This document shows positions 31,712-39,380 of a DNA stretch of 40,099 nt, piece by piece. The stretch spans positions 1 to 40,099 of the forward strand of contig NZ_JABMCN010000013.1 in the NCBI RefSeq assembly GCF_013179515.1, read 5' to 3'. Positions within the stretch are counted from its first letter, which is position 1; every line of letters starts with the position of its first letter. A program made the position numbers and the translations under genes. This DNA comes from Pseudomonas sp. CM27 (GTDB taxonomy: Bacteria; Pseudomonadota; Gammaproteobacteria; Pseudomonadales; Pseudomonadaceae). Below the pieces are notes generated by a model. The model was not told where the DNA came from, did not search any database, and saw only the letters and a program-made list of their open reading frames with translations.

Positions 31712-32325
31712 TTGGTAATCATCCCTTTCAGGCTGCGGCGGATCAGCTCTTCACTGCCCAGGCCGGCCTTGTCCTTGATCGCGGCGATTGCCTTGCTGGC
31801 TTCCTGGGGCTTGTAGCCCAGCGAGACCAGGGCACTGACGGCATCCGCCTCGGCGCTGGACTCGCTGGCGACCGGCAACGGCCCGTCGGACACCAGGGTG
31901 AACATGGCCGGGGAGGTTTCCCAGGCCTTGAAGCGATCCTTGAGCTCGACCAGCAGGCGTTCGGCGGTTTTCTTGCCGACGCCGGGTACGCGCACCAGCA
32001 CCGAGGTGTCCTGGGCCTGCACGCAGCGCACCAGCTCGTCCACTTCCAGCCCGGACATCAGCGCCAGGGCCAGCTTCGGCCCCACGCCGTTGAGGCGGAT
32101 GAGCTCGCGGAACAGCTCACGCTCGCGCTTCTCGGCAAAGCCGTAAAGCAGGTGGGCATCCTCGCGCACCACTTGGTGGGTATGCACGGTTACCGGCTCG
32201 CCAACCTTGGGCAAGCGGTACAGGGTGGTCATCGGCACTTCCAGCTCATAGCCGACGCCGTTTACGTCGATAATCAGGTGCGGTGGCTGTTTTTCCGCCA
32301 GGGTGCCGCGCAAACGTCCAATCAC
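31708..32325 (-). CDS. ruvA: Holliday junction-binding protein RuvA
   Basis: RuvA binds four-way junctions and loads RuvB. The 205-residue protein starts at GTG 32325 (reads [18 protein letters not shown]), with AAGGA seven bases upstream; an in-frame ATG six codons earlier lies in the ribosome site region and is not the family start. Domain I is an OB fold; domain II has helix-hairpin-helix motifs ([16 protein letters not shown] and [16 protein letters not shown]); the C-terminal domain III (about 157-205) binds RuvB. It overlaps ruvB by four bases. Confidence 0.96.
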   Translation of the reverse strand: MIGRLRGTLAEKQPPHLIIDVNGVGYELEVPMTTLYRLPKVGEPVTVHTHQVVREDAHLLYGFAEKRERELFRELIRLNGVGPKLALALMSGLEVDELVRCVQAQDTSVLVRVPGVGKKTAERLLVELKDRFKAWETSPAMFTLVSDGPLPVASESSAEADAVSALVSLGYKPQEASKAIAAIKDKAGLGSEELIRRSLKGMITK

Positions 32326-32434
32326 GTTCCAGTCCTTCCTCACGGGGAGCCGGTCAAAGACCGCTCAACCCTATCAGCAAAAGCAGCGGGCAAACGCATC
32401 ACCCGGATAAATTGTGTATCTGCGCATGAAGCGT

Positions 32435-32959
32435 TTACAGACGCAAGCGCCCGCCACGCCGGCGCGCCGTGGCCAGCCCGTGCGGCACCAGGCTGGAGCG
32501 CGTATGGGCATGGCACAATGCGATGGCCAGGGCGTCGGAGGCGTCGATCTGAGGCTTTTGCGTCAGCTTCAGCAGGTGCATGACCATCATCATTACCTGA
32601 TCCTTGTTGGCCCCGCCGGTGCCGGCCACGGCCTGCTTGACCTGGGTGGCGCTGTATTCGGCGATTTCCAGGCCCGCCTCGGCGGCGGCAACAATGGCTG
32701 CGCCACGGGCCTGGCCAAGCTTGAGCGCCGAGTCGGCATTGCGAGCCATGAACACCCGCTCGATGCCCATGGTCACCGGGCCGTGCTGGGCAATGACTTC
32801 ACTGACGCCACGAAAAACGATCTGCAGCCGCTCGTGCAGCTCGCCGCTGCCGGTGCGGATACAGCCCGACGCCACGTACTCGCAACCACGGGCAGTCTGG
32901 CGTACCACGCCATAACCGGTGATGCGTGAGCCGGGGTCGATACCAAGAATCAGAGTCAT
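32435..32959 (-). CDS. ruvC: Holliday junction resolvase RuvC
   Basis: RuvC cuts Holliday junctions symmetrically. The 174-residue nuclease has the acidic residues Asp8 (LGIDPGS), Glu67 (MGIERVF), Asp139 and Asp142 ([14 protein letters not shown]). [19 protein letters not shown] is the N-terminal signature. The start is ATG 32959; upstream in-frame codons run into a REP element. It is 109 bases before ruvA and follows yebC with a large REP hairpin between. Confidence 0.97.
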   Translation of the reverse strand: MTLILGIDPGSRITGYGVVRQTARGCEYVASGCIRTGSGELHERLQIVFRGVSEVIAQHGPVTMGIERVFMARNADSALKLGQARGAAIVAAAEAGLEIAEYSATQVKQAVAGTGGANKDQVMMMVMHLLKLTQKPQIDASDALAIALCHAHTRSSLVPHGLATARRRGGRLRL

Positions 32960-32996
32960 AGCGCCTGTCGTACTAAACACATGTTTTAACATTATT

Positions 32997-33114
32997 GGGG
33001 CCGCTGCGCGGCCCATCACCGGCAAGCCAGCTCCCACAGGTACAGTGCAGGGGTTAAGAAATGCACTGTACCTGTGGGAGCTGGCTTGCCGGCGATGGGC
33101 TGCACAGCAGCCCC
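32997..33114. repeat. Large REP-derived inverted repeat with 53-bp arms
   Basis: The left arm 32997-33049 and right arm 33062-33114 are inverted copies differing at only four of 53 positions around a 12-base loop. The inner 30 or so bases, from CCGGCAAGCCAGCTCCCACA through TACAGTGCA, are identical. It lies between yebC and ruvC, which are read in the same direction, so the transcript would fold into a very long hairpin. Confidence 0.93.
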
Positions 33115-33148
33115 AAAATAGCGATCTACCCCGAAAACTCAGGACACC

Positions 33149-33895
33149 TTAGCCGAGGTTTTCCATGATCTCATCGGAAATCTGGGCATTGGAGTAGACG
33201 TTCTGCACGTCGTCCAGGTCTTCGAGCATGTCGATCAGCTTGAGCACCTTTTCTGCGCCATCCTGGTCGAGTTCGGCGCTAGTGGTCGGCTGCATGACGA
33301 TTTCTGCGTCAGCGGCCTTGAAACCCGCTTCTTCCAGGGCATTGCGCACGGCGTAGAAGCTGTTGAACGAGGTGAATACGTCGAACGAGCCATCTTCGTT
33401 GGCCACCACGTCGTCGGCATCGGCCTCCATCGCCGCTTCCATCAACGCGTCCTCGTCCACCCCCGGAGCAAAGCTGATCTGCCCCTTGCGCTCGAACAGG
33501 TAGGCCACCGAGCCATCGGTACCGAGGTTGCCGCCACATTTGGTGAAGGCATGACGCACGGCGGCGGCGGTACGGTTGCGGTTGTCGGTCATGGCCTCGA
33601 CCATGATCGCCACGCCACCCGGGCCGTAACCCTCGTAGCTGAGCTCTTCGACGTTGTCGCTTTCGTTGGTGCCGGCACCACGGGCCACGGCGCGATCAAT
33701 GATATCGCGACTCATGTTGGCGCCCAGAGCCTTGTCCAGCGCCAGACGCAGGCGCGGGTTGGATGCAGGGTCGGCACCGCCCTGCTTGGCAGCAACCGTC
33801 AGCTCGCGGATCCACTTGGTGAAGACCTTGCCTCTCTTGGCATCCTGGCGCTCTTTGCGGTGCTTGATGTTCGCCCACTTGGAATGACCAGCCAT
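33149..33895 (-). CDS. yebC: YebC/PmpR family regulator or translation factor
   Basis: The 248-residue protein has the family start [20 protein letters not shown] and the conserved blocks [20 protein letters not shown] and [18 protein letters not shown]. Family members have been described as transcriptional regulators (PmpR in P. aeruginosa quorum sensing) and, more recently, as ribosome-associated factors that relieve stalling at proline stretches. Which role applies here is not visible. It is upstream of ruvC on the same strand. Two hairpins separate it from aspS. Confidence 0.95.
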   Translation of the reverse strand: MAGHSKWANIKHRKERQDAKRGKVFTKWIRELTVAAKQGGADPASNPRLRLALDKALGANMSRDIIDRAVARGAGTNESDNVEELSYEGYGPGGVAIMVEAMTDNRNRTAAAVRHAFTKCGGNLGTDGSVAYLFERKGQISFAPGVDEDALMEAAMEADADDVVANEDGSFDVFTSFNSFYAVRNALEEAGFKAADAEIVMQPTTSAELDQDGAEKVLKLIDMLEDLDDVQNVYSNAQISDEIMENLG

Positions 33896-33927
33896 AACGA
33901 CTCCGAATCCTTTGAATCACAAACAGC

Positions 33928-33948
33928 CCCGCCCCTGTACGGGGCGGG
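33928..33948. terminator. GC-rich hairpin between aspS and yebC
   Basis: CCCGCCCC-TGTAC-GGGGCGGG is an 8-bp perfect stem. The minus-strand downstream sequence has only a few T, so efficiency is uncertain. It lies just ahead of yebC. Confidence 0.45.
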
Positions 33949-33967
33949 ACGGACAAAAACCTGCGCC

Positions 33968-33999
33968 GAAACGCAAAGGCGCATCCATGTGGATGCGCC
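33968..33999 (-). terminator. Terminator of aspS
   Basis: On the minus strand GGCGCATCC-ACAT-GGATGCGCC (33978-33999) is a perfect 9-bp stem followed by TTTGCGTTT, ten bases after the aspS stop. Confidence 0.7.
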
Positions 34000-34009
34000 C
34001 GGGGACAGC

Positions 34010-35785
34010 TTACTCGACCTTGGTCTGTTCGCGCAGTCGGATGTGCAGCTCGCGCAGGGCCTTGGCATCGACCAGGCCAGGGGCCTGGGTCATGACGCAC
34101 GCGGCGCTCTGGGTTTTCGGGAAGGCAATCACTTCACGGATCGACTGGGCGCCGGTCATCAGCATGACCAGGCGGTCCAGGCCGAAGGCCAGGCCACCGT
34201 GGGGCGGTGCACCGAACTTCAGGGCGTCGAGCAAGAAGCCGAACTTCTCTTCCTGTTCCTCTGCCTCGATGCCCAGCAGGCGGAACACCGCCTGTTGCAT
34301 TTCTTTACGGTGGATACGGATCGAACCGCCACCCAGCTCGGTACCGTTCAGCACCATGTCATAGGCACGCGACAGCGCCGTGGCCGGGTTGGCCTCGAGC
34401 TCTTCCGGCGAGCACTTCGGTGCGGTGAACGGGTGGTGCAGTGCAGTGAAGCTGCCGTCTTCGTTCTCTTCGAACATCGGGAAGTCGACGACCCACATCG
34501 GTGCCCACTCGCAGGTCAGCAGCTCGAAGTCGTGGCCCAGGCGGATACGCAGCGCGCCCAGGGCTTCGCTGACCACCTTGAACTTGTCGGCACCGAAGAA
34601 CACGATGTCGCCGTCAACGGCGCCAACGCGGTCAAGGATGGTGTTGAGGTTGGCCTCGGGGATGTTCTTGACGATCGGCGACTGCAAGCCCTCGACGCCC
34701 TTGGCGCGCTCGTTGACCTTGATGTAGGCCAGGCCACGCGCACCGTAGATGCCGACAAACTTGGTGTACTCGTCGATCTTGCTGCGCGGCATGCTGGCAC
34801 CGCCTGGCAGGCGCAGGGCGGTAACGCGGCATTTAGGATCGTTGGCAGGGCCGGCGAACACCTTGAAGTCGACGTCTTTCAACTGGTCGGCAACGTCGAC
34901 CAGCTCCAGCGGGTTACGCAGGTCCGGCTTGTCGGAACCGTAGCGGCGCATGGCTTCTTCGAAGGTCATGTGCGGGAATTCGCCGAATTCCAGGTCCAGC
35001 ACTTCCTTGAACAGCTTGCGGATCATGCTTTCGGTCAGGCCCATGATCTCGCTTTCATCGAGGAAGCTGGTCTCGATGTCGATCTGGGTGAATTCCGGCT
35101 GGCGGTCGGCACGCAAGTCTTCGTCACGGAAGCACTTGGCGATCTGGTAGTAACGGTCGAAACCGGCAACCATCAGCAGCTGCTTGAACAGCTGGGGCGA
35201 CTGCGGCAGGGCGAAGAAGCTACCGGCGTGGGTACGGCTTGGTACCAGGTAGTCACGCGCGCCTTCCGGCGTGGCACGGGTCAGGATCGGCGTCTCGACG
35301 TCAAGGAAGCCGTTTTCGTCGAGGAAGCGACGGATGCTGCTGGTGATGCGCGAACGCAGGCGCAGCTTGTCGGCCATTTCCGGGCGACGCAGGTCGATGA
35401 AGCGGTAACGCAGGCGGGTTTCTTCGCCGACGTCGGAATATTCGTTCAGCGGGAACGGCGGGGTTTCAGCTTCGTTCAGCACGTTCAGCTGGTAGCCGAG
35501 GATCTCGATGCCACCGGAGGCCATGTTGGCGTTCACCGCACCTTCAGGGCGCTTGCGCACCTTGCCGGTGATCTGCACGACGTATTCGCTGCGCACGCGG
35601 TCGGCAGCAGCGAAGGTTTCGGCGCGATCCGGGTCGAACACGACCTGGGCCATGCCTTCGCGGTCACGGATGTCGAGGAAGATCACCCCGCCGTGGTCGC
35701 GGCGACGATGGACCCAGCCGCAAAGGGTGACTTCCTGGCCGTCCAGGCTCTCGTTCAGTTGGCCGCAATAATGGCTGCGCATCAT
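34010..35785 (-). CDS. aspS: Aspartyl-tRNA synthetase
   Basis: AspS charges tRNA-Asp. The 591-residue length and architecture are those of the bacterial class IIb enzyme: an N-terminal anticodon-binding OB fold ([20 protein letters not shown]), class II motif 1 near [20 protein letters not shown], and motif 2 ([19 protein letters not shown]). The bacterial GAD insertion lies about residues 300-420, and motif 3 is [13 protein letters not shown] near the C-terminus. In Pseudomonas the enzyme is reported to be non-discriminating, with GatCAB finishing Asn-tRNA; I cannot decide this here. The fmdB-like gene is upstream. Confidence 0.97.
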   Translation of the reverse strand: MMRSHYCGQLNESLDGQEVTLCGWVHRRRDHGGVIFLDIRDREGMAQVVFDPDRAETFAAADRVRSEYVVQITGKVRKRPEGAVNANMASGGIEILGYQLNVLNEAETPPFPLNEYSDVGEETRLRYRFIDLRRPEMADKLRLRSRITSSIRRFLDENGFLDVETPILTRATPEGARDYLVPSRTHAGSFFALPQSPQLFKQLLMVAGFDRYYQIAKCFRDEDLRADRQPEFTQIDIETSFLDESEIMGLTESMIRKLFKEVLDLEFGEFPHMTFEEAMRRYGSDKPDLRNPLELVDVADQLKDVDFKVFAGPANDPKCRVTALRLPGGASMPRSKIDEYTKFVGIYGARGLAYIKVNERAKGVEGLQSPIVKNIPEANLNTILDRVGAVDGDIVFFGADKFKVVSEALGALRIRLGHDFELLTCEWAPMWVVDFPMFEENEDGSFTALHHPFTAPKCSPEELEANPATALSRAYDMVLNGTELGGGSIRIHRKEMQQAVFRLLGIEAEEQEEKFGFLLDALKFGAPPHGGLAFGLDRLVMLMTGAQSIREVIAFPKTQSAACVMTQAPGLVDAKALRELHIRLREQTKVE

Positions 35786-35878
35786 GATGGTGGTTTCGCT
35801 TCTCGTGATTCGTGTATTCGGTGGAGGCCTTGGCCGCCCGGAGGGCTAATACTGCAAGACCCGGTCACAGCATTCAAC

Positions 35879-36100
35879 TCAGTCGGCCTTGTCGCCGCCT
35901 GCAAGATTCTTTTTCGCCCCGGTCTTGAAGTCGGTTTCATACCAACCATTACCGCTCAGGCGGAAGCCCGGCACCGACAGCAGCTTCTTCAGGGCCGGCG
36001 CCTGGCAGGCCGGGCAATCGGTCAGTGGCGCGGCGCTGATTTTCTGCAGCGCTTCCATACGGTGCTCGCAGGACGCACATTGATAGTCATAAAGGGGCAT
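35879..36100 (-). CDS. FmdB-type zinc-ribbon protein
   Basis: The 73-residue protein starts MPLYDYQCASCEHRMEALQK and has two CxxC pairs (Cys8-Cys11 and Cys29-Cys32) forming a zinc ribbon, the hallmark of the FmdB/CxxC-SSSS regulatory family. A FRLSGNGWYETDFKTG segment follows, as in other members. The family's function is poorly known; the name comes from a formamidase regulator. It lies upstream of aspS on the same strand with a 93-bp gap, so cotranscription is likely. A TATAAT box lies about 50 bases before its start. Confidence 0.92.
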   Translation of the reverse strand: MPLYDYQCASCEHRMEALQKISAAPLTDCPACQAPALKKLLSVPGFRLSGNGWYETDFKTGAKKNLAGGDKAD

Positions 36101-36151
36101 GGGTGTCTCTCGTCAACCACAACGCTGGCTGCCGGGGCAGCAAAAAGCGGG

Positions 36152-36180
36152 ATTATATATGGTTAACCGGCACTGCGCAG
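36152..36180 (-). promoter_or_regulatory. Promoter of the fmdB-aspS pair
   Basis: On the minus strand a consensus TATAAT (36152-36157) has a weak -35 (CTGCGC, 36175-36180) 17 bases upstream. It lies between the ribbon-helix-helix gene and fmdB. Confidence 0.5.
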
Positions 36181-36192
36181 CCCGCCCGGCGA

Positions 36193-36522
36193 TCAGCGCA
36201 AATTTGGTGGATCCTGCAGCCAGGCAACGCAGATTACCCGGATCAGCCCGCTGAAGTTGCGCACCCCACCCTGGCGCAGGTGCACTTCACGGTCCACGTA
36301 GGACAACACCGCACTGACCGAGCAGCGATTGGCGGCGGCGATGCGCTCGAGAATACCCCAGTAGACAGCCTCCAGGCGCAGACAGGTGGAAAACCCGTTG
36401 AGCCGCACCGAACGTGACACCGGCTGGGTTTGCAACATGTCGAAATCCGCCTTGAACGGATCAATACACTGTTTTCCTGGCCAACGCCCCTGGTTAGCCA
36501 CACGTTTGCTCGCTTGCATCAT
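36193..36522 (-). CDS. Ribbon-helix-helix domain protein
   Basis: The 109-residue protein has a polar N-terminal region and a C-terminal ribbon-helix-helix-like domain: SRSVRLNGFSTCLRLEAVYW, then AAANRCSVSAVLSYVDREVH. This fits the RHH_4 pattern as I remember it. ATG 36522 is chosen because GAGGAAG lies eight bases upstream; a GTG three codons earlier is possible. It is a probable DNA-binding regulator with unknown targets. It stands alone between dps and fmdB, on the same strand as both. Confidence 0.75.
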   Translation of the reverse strand: MMQASKRVANQGRWPGKQCIDPFKADFDMLQTQPVSRSVRLNGFSTCLRLEAVYWGILERIAAANRCSVSAVLSYVDREVHLRQGGVRNFSGLIRVICVAWLQDPPNLR

Positions 36523-36617
36523 GCGCCACACTTCCTCGTCACAGGTACCAGGCGGCCTATGAAGCGCTGAAGGGCGAGCTCAAAACAGCGGCAAAATCTT
36601 CCTGCGGACTATGTAAT

Positions 36618-36643
36618 GCCCGGTCGGGAATGCGCGACCGGGC
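36618..36643 (-). terminator. Hairpin downstream of the Dps-family gene
   Basis: GCCCGGTCG and CGACCGGGC form a 9-bp perfect stem 18 bases after the gene's stop. The following minus-strand sequence (ATTACATAG) is only weakly T-rich. Confidence 0.5.
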
Positions 36644-36660
36644 CCCTGGCCCTGGGGCAA

Positions 36661-37134
36661 TTACTTGCCGTCGAGCAACACACGCAGCATCCATGCGGTC
36701 TTTTCGTGAACCTGCATGCGCTGGGTCAGCAGGTCGGCAGTAGGCTCGTCACTGACCTTGTCCACCACCGGGAAGATACTGCGCGCGGTGCGCACCACGG
36801 CTTCCTGGCCCTGGACCAGCTGGCGGATCATCTCGTCGGCCGGGGGTACGCCTTCCTCCTCCTTGATGGACGAGTGGCGCGCATAGAATGCATACGACCC
36901 TGGCGCCGGGAAGCCCAGAGCCCGGATGCGCTCGGCGATCGAGTCGACCGCCAGTGCCAGTTCGTTGTACTGCTCTTCGAACATCAGGTGCAGGGTGCGG
37001 AACGACGGGCCGGTAACGTTCCAGTGAAAGTTATGGGTTTTCAGATACAGCACGTAGGTATCCGACAACAGGCGCGACAGCCCATCGACGATGGACTTGC
37101 GATCTTCTTCGCTGATACCGATATCGATTGCCAT
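36661..37134 (-). CDS. dps: Dps-family DNA-protection ferritin
   Basis: Dps proteins form 12-mers that oxidise and store iron, removing peroxide and protecting DNA. The 157-residue protein has the ferroxidase-type histidines in [20 protein letters not shown] (His34, His37) and the acidic partners in [14 protein letters not shown] (Asp64, Glu68). The N-terminus lacks the lysine-rich DNA-binding tail of E. coli Dps, so DNA binding cannot be assumed. ATG 37134 is preceded by AAGGGGAAC. An inverted repeat GCTTGA-GTC-TCAAGC lies 20 bases upstream. It is divergent from the cold-shock gene. Confidence 0.92.
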   Translation of the reverse strand: MAIDIGISEEDRKSIVDGLSRLLSDTYVLYLKTHNFHWNVTGPSFRTLHLMFEEQYNELALAVDSIAERIRALGFPAPGSYAFYARHSSIKEEEGVPPADEMIRQLVQGQEAVVRTARSIFPVVDKVSDEPTADLLTQRMQVHEKTAWMLRVLLDGK

Positions 37135-37154
37135 GAAGTTCCCCTTTCCATAAG

Positions 37155-37169
37155 GCTTGAGACTCAAGC
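37155..37169. repeat. Small inverted repeat upstream of dps
   Basis: GCTTGA-GAC-TCAAGC is a perfect 6-bp-arm palindrome 21 bases before the dps start, probably in the mRNA leader or an operator. Confidence 0.4.
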
Positions 37170-37413
37170 GGGCGCCGTCCACTGTAGCAATACTTGGCCG
37201 ACCCCGCCCATGACATGGCGCAACACATCGGCTGGCATGGCCTGCGGTTTGAGTAGCCTGAGGCTTTGCTGTTAAATAGGCACGGTGCCACCCGTGCGGA
37301 CTGTCATTGCCGGGTGCATAGGCTGGCCTGCCACGTGTTCGCGCTTTACACCTCATGCGCACCGTGCTGCCAGCTCTTCCTGTGATCGGCCTTATCAACT
37401 GTGAGCCAACCCC

Positions 37414-38007
37414 ATGTTCAAGATCGTCCATCTGGTGACGGGCGTGGCAGCCTTGCTGCTATCGCTCATACCCAGCCTGAAAACCGATGCGACACCCTTC
37501 CTGCAGCAACCGGACGCGGTCTACCTGACCCTGCTCGGCCTGCTCAACCTGATCCTGGCCCCGGTGGTGCCACTGTACTACCGCGGTGCGCGGCAACAAC
37601 TGCAGCACCTGGCCTGCGCCCTGCTGGTGGTAGCGGTGGTGCTGCAGACGCTGACGCTGCTGGCGCGCCCGGAAATGGGCAACCTTGCAGCACTGGTCTG
37701 CGCGACGCTGGCCGTGGCCCTGCACCTGGCCGTGGGCTTTGCCCGCAGCCCGCGCAAGGCGCGGCACAGCCAGCACGCGGCGCAAGAGGCCGGCAACCGG
37801 GATACCGGTACCGTCAAGTGGTTCAACACGTCGAAAGGCTTCGGCTTCATCTCCCGCGACTCGGGCGATGACATCTTCGTGCACTTTCGTGCCATTCGCG
37901 GCGAAGGCCATCGCATCCTGGTCGAAGGCCAGCGCGTGGAGTTTTCGGTGATGCACCGCGACAAGGGACTGCAGGCCGAGGATGTGGTGGCGGTAACACG
38001 CCGCTGA
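37414..38007 (+). CDS. Membrane protein with C-terminal cold-shock domain
   Basis: The 197-residue protein combines an N-terminal membrane region with a cold-shock domain. Four hydrophobic segments are visible at about residues 4-21, 35-55, 66-84 and 89-109, then a basic linker ([15 protein letters not shown]). The cold-shock domain (132-197) has [19 protein letters not shown] with RNP1 (KGFGFI, 141-146) and RNP2 (DIFVHF, 153-158) intact. It is therefore a predicted membrane-tethered nucleic-acid-binding protein facing the cytoplasm. A homologue at the same place is annotated as a cold-shock protein in P. aeruginosa, as I recall. It is divergent from dps. Confidence 0.88.
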   Translation: MFKIVHLVTGVAALLLSLIPSLKTDATPFLQQPDAVYLTLLGLLNLILAPVVPLYYRGARQQLQHLACALLVVAVVLQTLTLLARPEMGNLAALVCATLAVALHLAVGFARSPRKARHSQHAAQEAGNRDTGTVKWFNTSKGFGFISRDSGDDIFVHFRAIRGEGHRILVEGQRVEFSVMHRDKGLQAEDVVAVTRR

Positions 38008-38061
38008 CCCCGCCTCAGCGCCGGTAGCGCATCAGCGATACCGGCGCAACGGCTTGAGCAA

Positions 38062-38268
38062 TCAGTAATGAGGCGGTGGCGCCTCGTCCCCTTCGCTGCC
38101 GTACTGGCTGACCATTTCTGCATGGCGCTTGATCAGCTCGGCCACTTGCAACTGCAGCCGATCAATCACACGCCCCTGCTCGACCACCACATCGTTCAGC
38201 GCCTGGATGGTGTCATCCTGGAACGCCTGACGGGTTTCCAGCTCGACCATACGCATTTCCAGCGACAT
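38062..38268 (-). CDS. slyX: SlyX family protein
   Basis: The 68-residue protein is almost entirely one coiled coil ([20 protein letters not shown], then [20 protein letters not shown]) and ends in the family's typical PPPHY tail. SlyX has no known function. The start ATG 38268 overlaps the GGAGGCC ribosome site region at the end of the HIT gene, one base before that gene's stop. Confidence 0.92.
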   Translation of the reverse strand: MSLEMRMVELETRQAFQDDTIQALNDVVVEQGRVIDRLQLQVAELIKRHAEMVSQYGSEGDEAPPPHY

Positions 38269-38269
38269 C

Positions 38270-38689
38270 TCAGGCCTCCTCGAAACCGGCAAGCTTCAGC
38301 CCCCGCAAGCGCTGACGAACGGCTTGCAACTGCTCATCGGTGTAGGCCACTGGTGGGCACTTGCCCCATACCGGTGCTGGCCAGGCGGCGTCGTCACGCT
38401 GGCGAACAATCACATGCATGTGCAACTGACTGACAACATTGCCCAGCGTGGCCACGTTCATCTTGTCGGCTGCGTAACTGGCCTTCAACGCTTCGGCCAG
38501 CAGGGTGGTTTCCTGCCACAACTGCTGTTGTTGCGCCGCATCGAGCTCGAACAGTTCACTGATGTCGGCACGTTTGGGCACCAGGATGAACCATGGGTAG
38601 TTGGCATCCTTGCTCAGCAGCAGCTGGCACAAGGCAAACTCTCCCAGCACCAGCGAATCCTGCTGCAAACGCGAATCGAGGACGAACAC
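38270..38689 (-). CDS. HIT-family protein
   Basis: The 139-residue protein belongs to the histidine-triad superfamily of nucleotide hydrolases/transferases. The core [18 protein letters not shown] contains the triad region with His90 and His92, but the first triad position is Gln88, a variant I recall from this Pseudomonas subgroup. [17 protein letters not shown] is the other family feature. The start is GTG 38689 (reads [15 protein letters not shown]) with AAGGAG upstream; a nearby ATG is out of frame. It precedes slyX in one transcript. Confidence 0.88.
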   Translation of the reverse strand: MFVLDSRLQQDSLVLGEFALCQLLLSKDANYPWFILVPKRADISELFELDAAQQQQLWQETTLLAEALKASYAADKMNVATLGNVVSQLHMHVIVRQRDDAAWPAPVWGKCPPVAYTDEQLQAVRQRLRGLKLAGFEEA

Positions 38690-39179
38690 GGCATATCTCC
38701 TTAAGCAAAGCCAACCCGCTTCAAGCGGAAAACAGGCTGGCAAGGATACCCTGCACGTTCGCGGTAACACAGCGCTACTTTTCGCACCAAAATGAGGCCC
38801 CCGGCCACCCTTCACCACACTTGCCACCCCACAAACCACTCTGGATTAACTAGTTGCGGTAACACATTGACTTTCATGACAGCTTTTTAAATTTTAATGA
38901 TTCTCGACTCCGGCACACCATCAGACAGCCATCGCCCCGTGTTTACGGGACTTTCCGACCCCCGGTATTGGGTTTTGTGAAAATTTCATGAAGTGTTGCG
39001 AATTTTGAGCACACTTGTTGCATTCCCTTCACGCCAAGTCGGCACGGCATCTGCAAGGGCAGGTGTACGCGACAAATAACAACAGCGGCATTGGTCACCA
39101 GGGAGTTTCCTCAGACAGATCCTGTAGTTACAGGTTTGTTACGGTCACGGAAACAGCGCTGGGGTTGTACGACCCCTCA

Positions 39180-39221
39180 ACCGGGGCGTGGTTTGCGACA
39201 TGGAACTACCTAAAAGCGACA
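39180..39221 (-). promoter_or_regulatory. Predicted ArgR operator (two TGTCGC half-sites, 21 bp apart)
   Basis: On the minus strand TGTCGC occurs at 39216-39221 and 39195-39200, both preceded by CCA. The 21-bp period equals the half-site length of the Pseudomonas ArgR operator (TGTCGC-N8-AA-N5 in direct repeat) as I remember it. The AA positions are not matched well. The site ends just before a possible -10 TTATAG (39248-39253). Confidence 0.5.
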
Positions 39222-39299
39222 TGGCAAAAAAGTTCCGTAAAGAGTGCTTATAGCCATATCGCCAACAACAGTCAGCGTGCTATACATTTTCGCCGACAT

Positions 39300-39307
39300 A
39301 ACAAGAA
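39300..39307 (+). promoter_or_regulatory. Possible Crc/Hfq CA-rich target
   Basis: AACAAGAA matches the AAnAAnAA motif used by Hfq/Crc for catabolite repression in Pseudomonas. It is about 75 bases before the oprD start, farther than most such sites, so the case is weak. Confidence 0.25.
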
Positions 39308-39380
39308 AGAGCTGCACCATATAACTAAAACACATGGACGCAGCGGTACTCTTCCTAAAAAACCAAAGGAGCAAATCACG

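Larger units (their letters stand above)
38690..39380. other. Long regulatory region before oprD
   Basis: The 691-bp gap contains no convincing reading frame or RNA gene. It has a direct repeat GCGGTAACAC (38761-38770 and 38856-38865), an AT-rich stretch at 38880-38900, paired TGTCGC half-sites at 39195-39221 and a CA-rich AACAAGAA at 39300. Its length suggests several regulators act on the porin gene. Confidence 0.6.

Noticed and set aside
33551-36166. An 871-codon open frame on the plus strand across yebC and aspS
   Set aside because: It is a shadow of aspS and yebC on the opposite strand, with no ribosome site and no recognisable motif.
38761-38865. Direct repeat GCGGTAACAC, 95 bp apart, near oprD
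   Set aside because: Only two copies, and a third partial match lies in the coding end of the cold-shock gene, so chance is likely.
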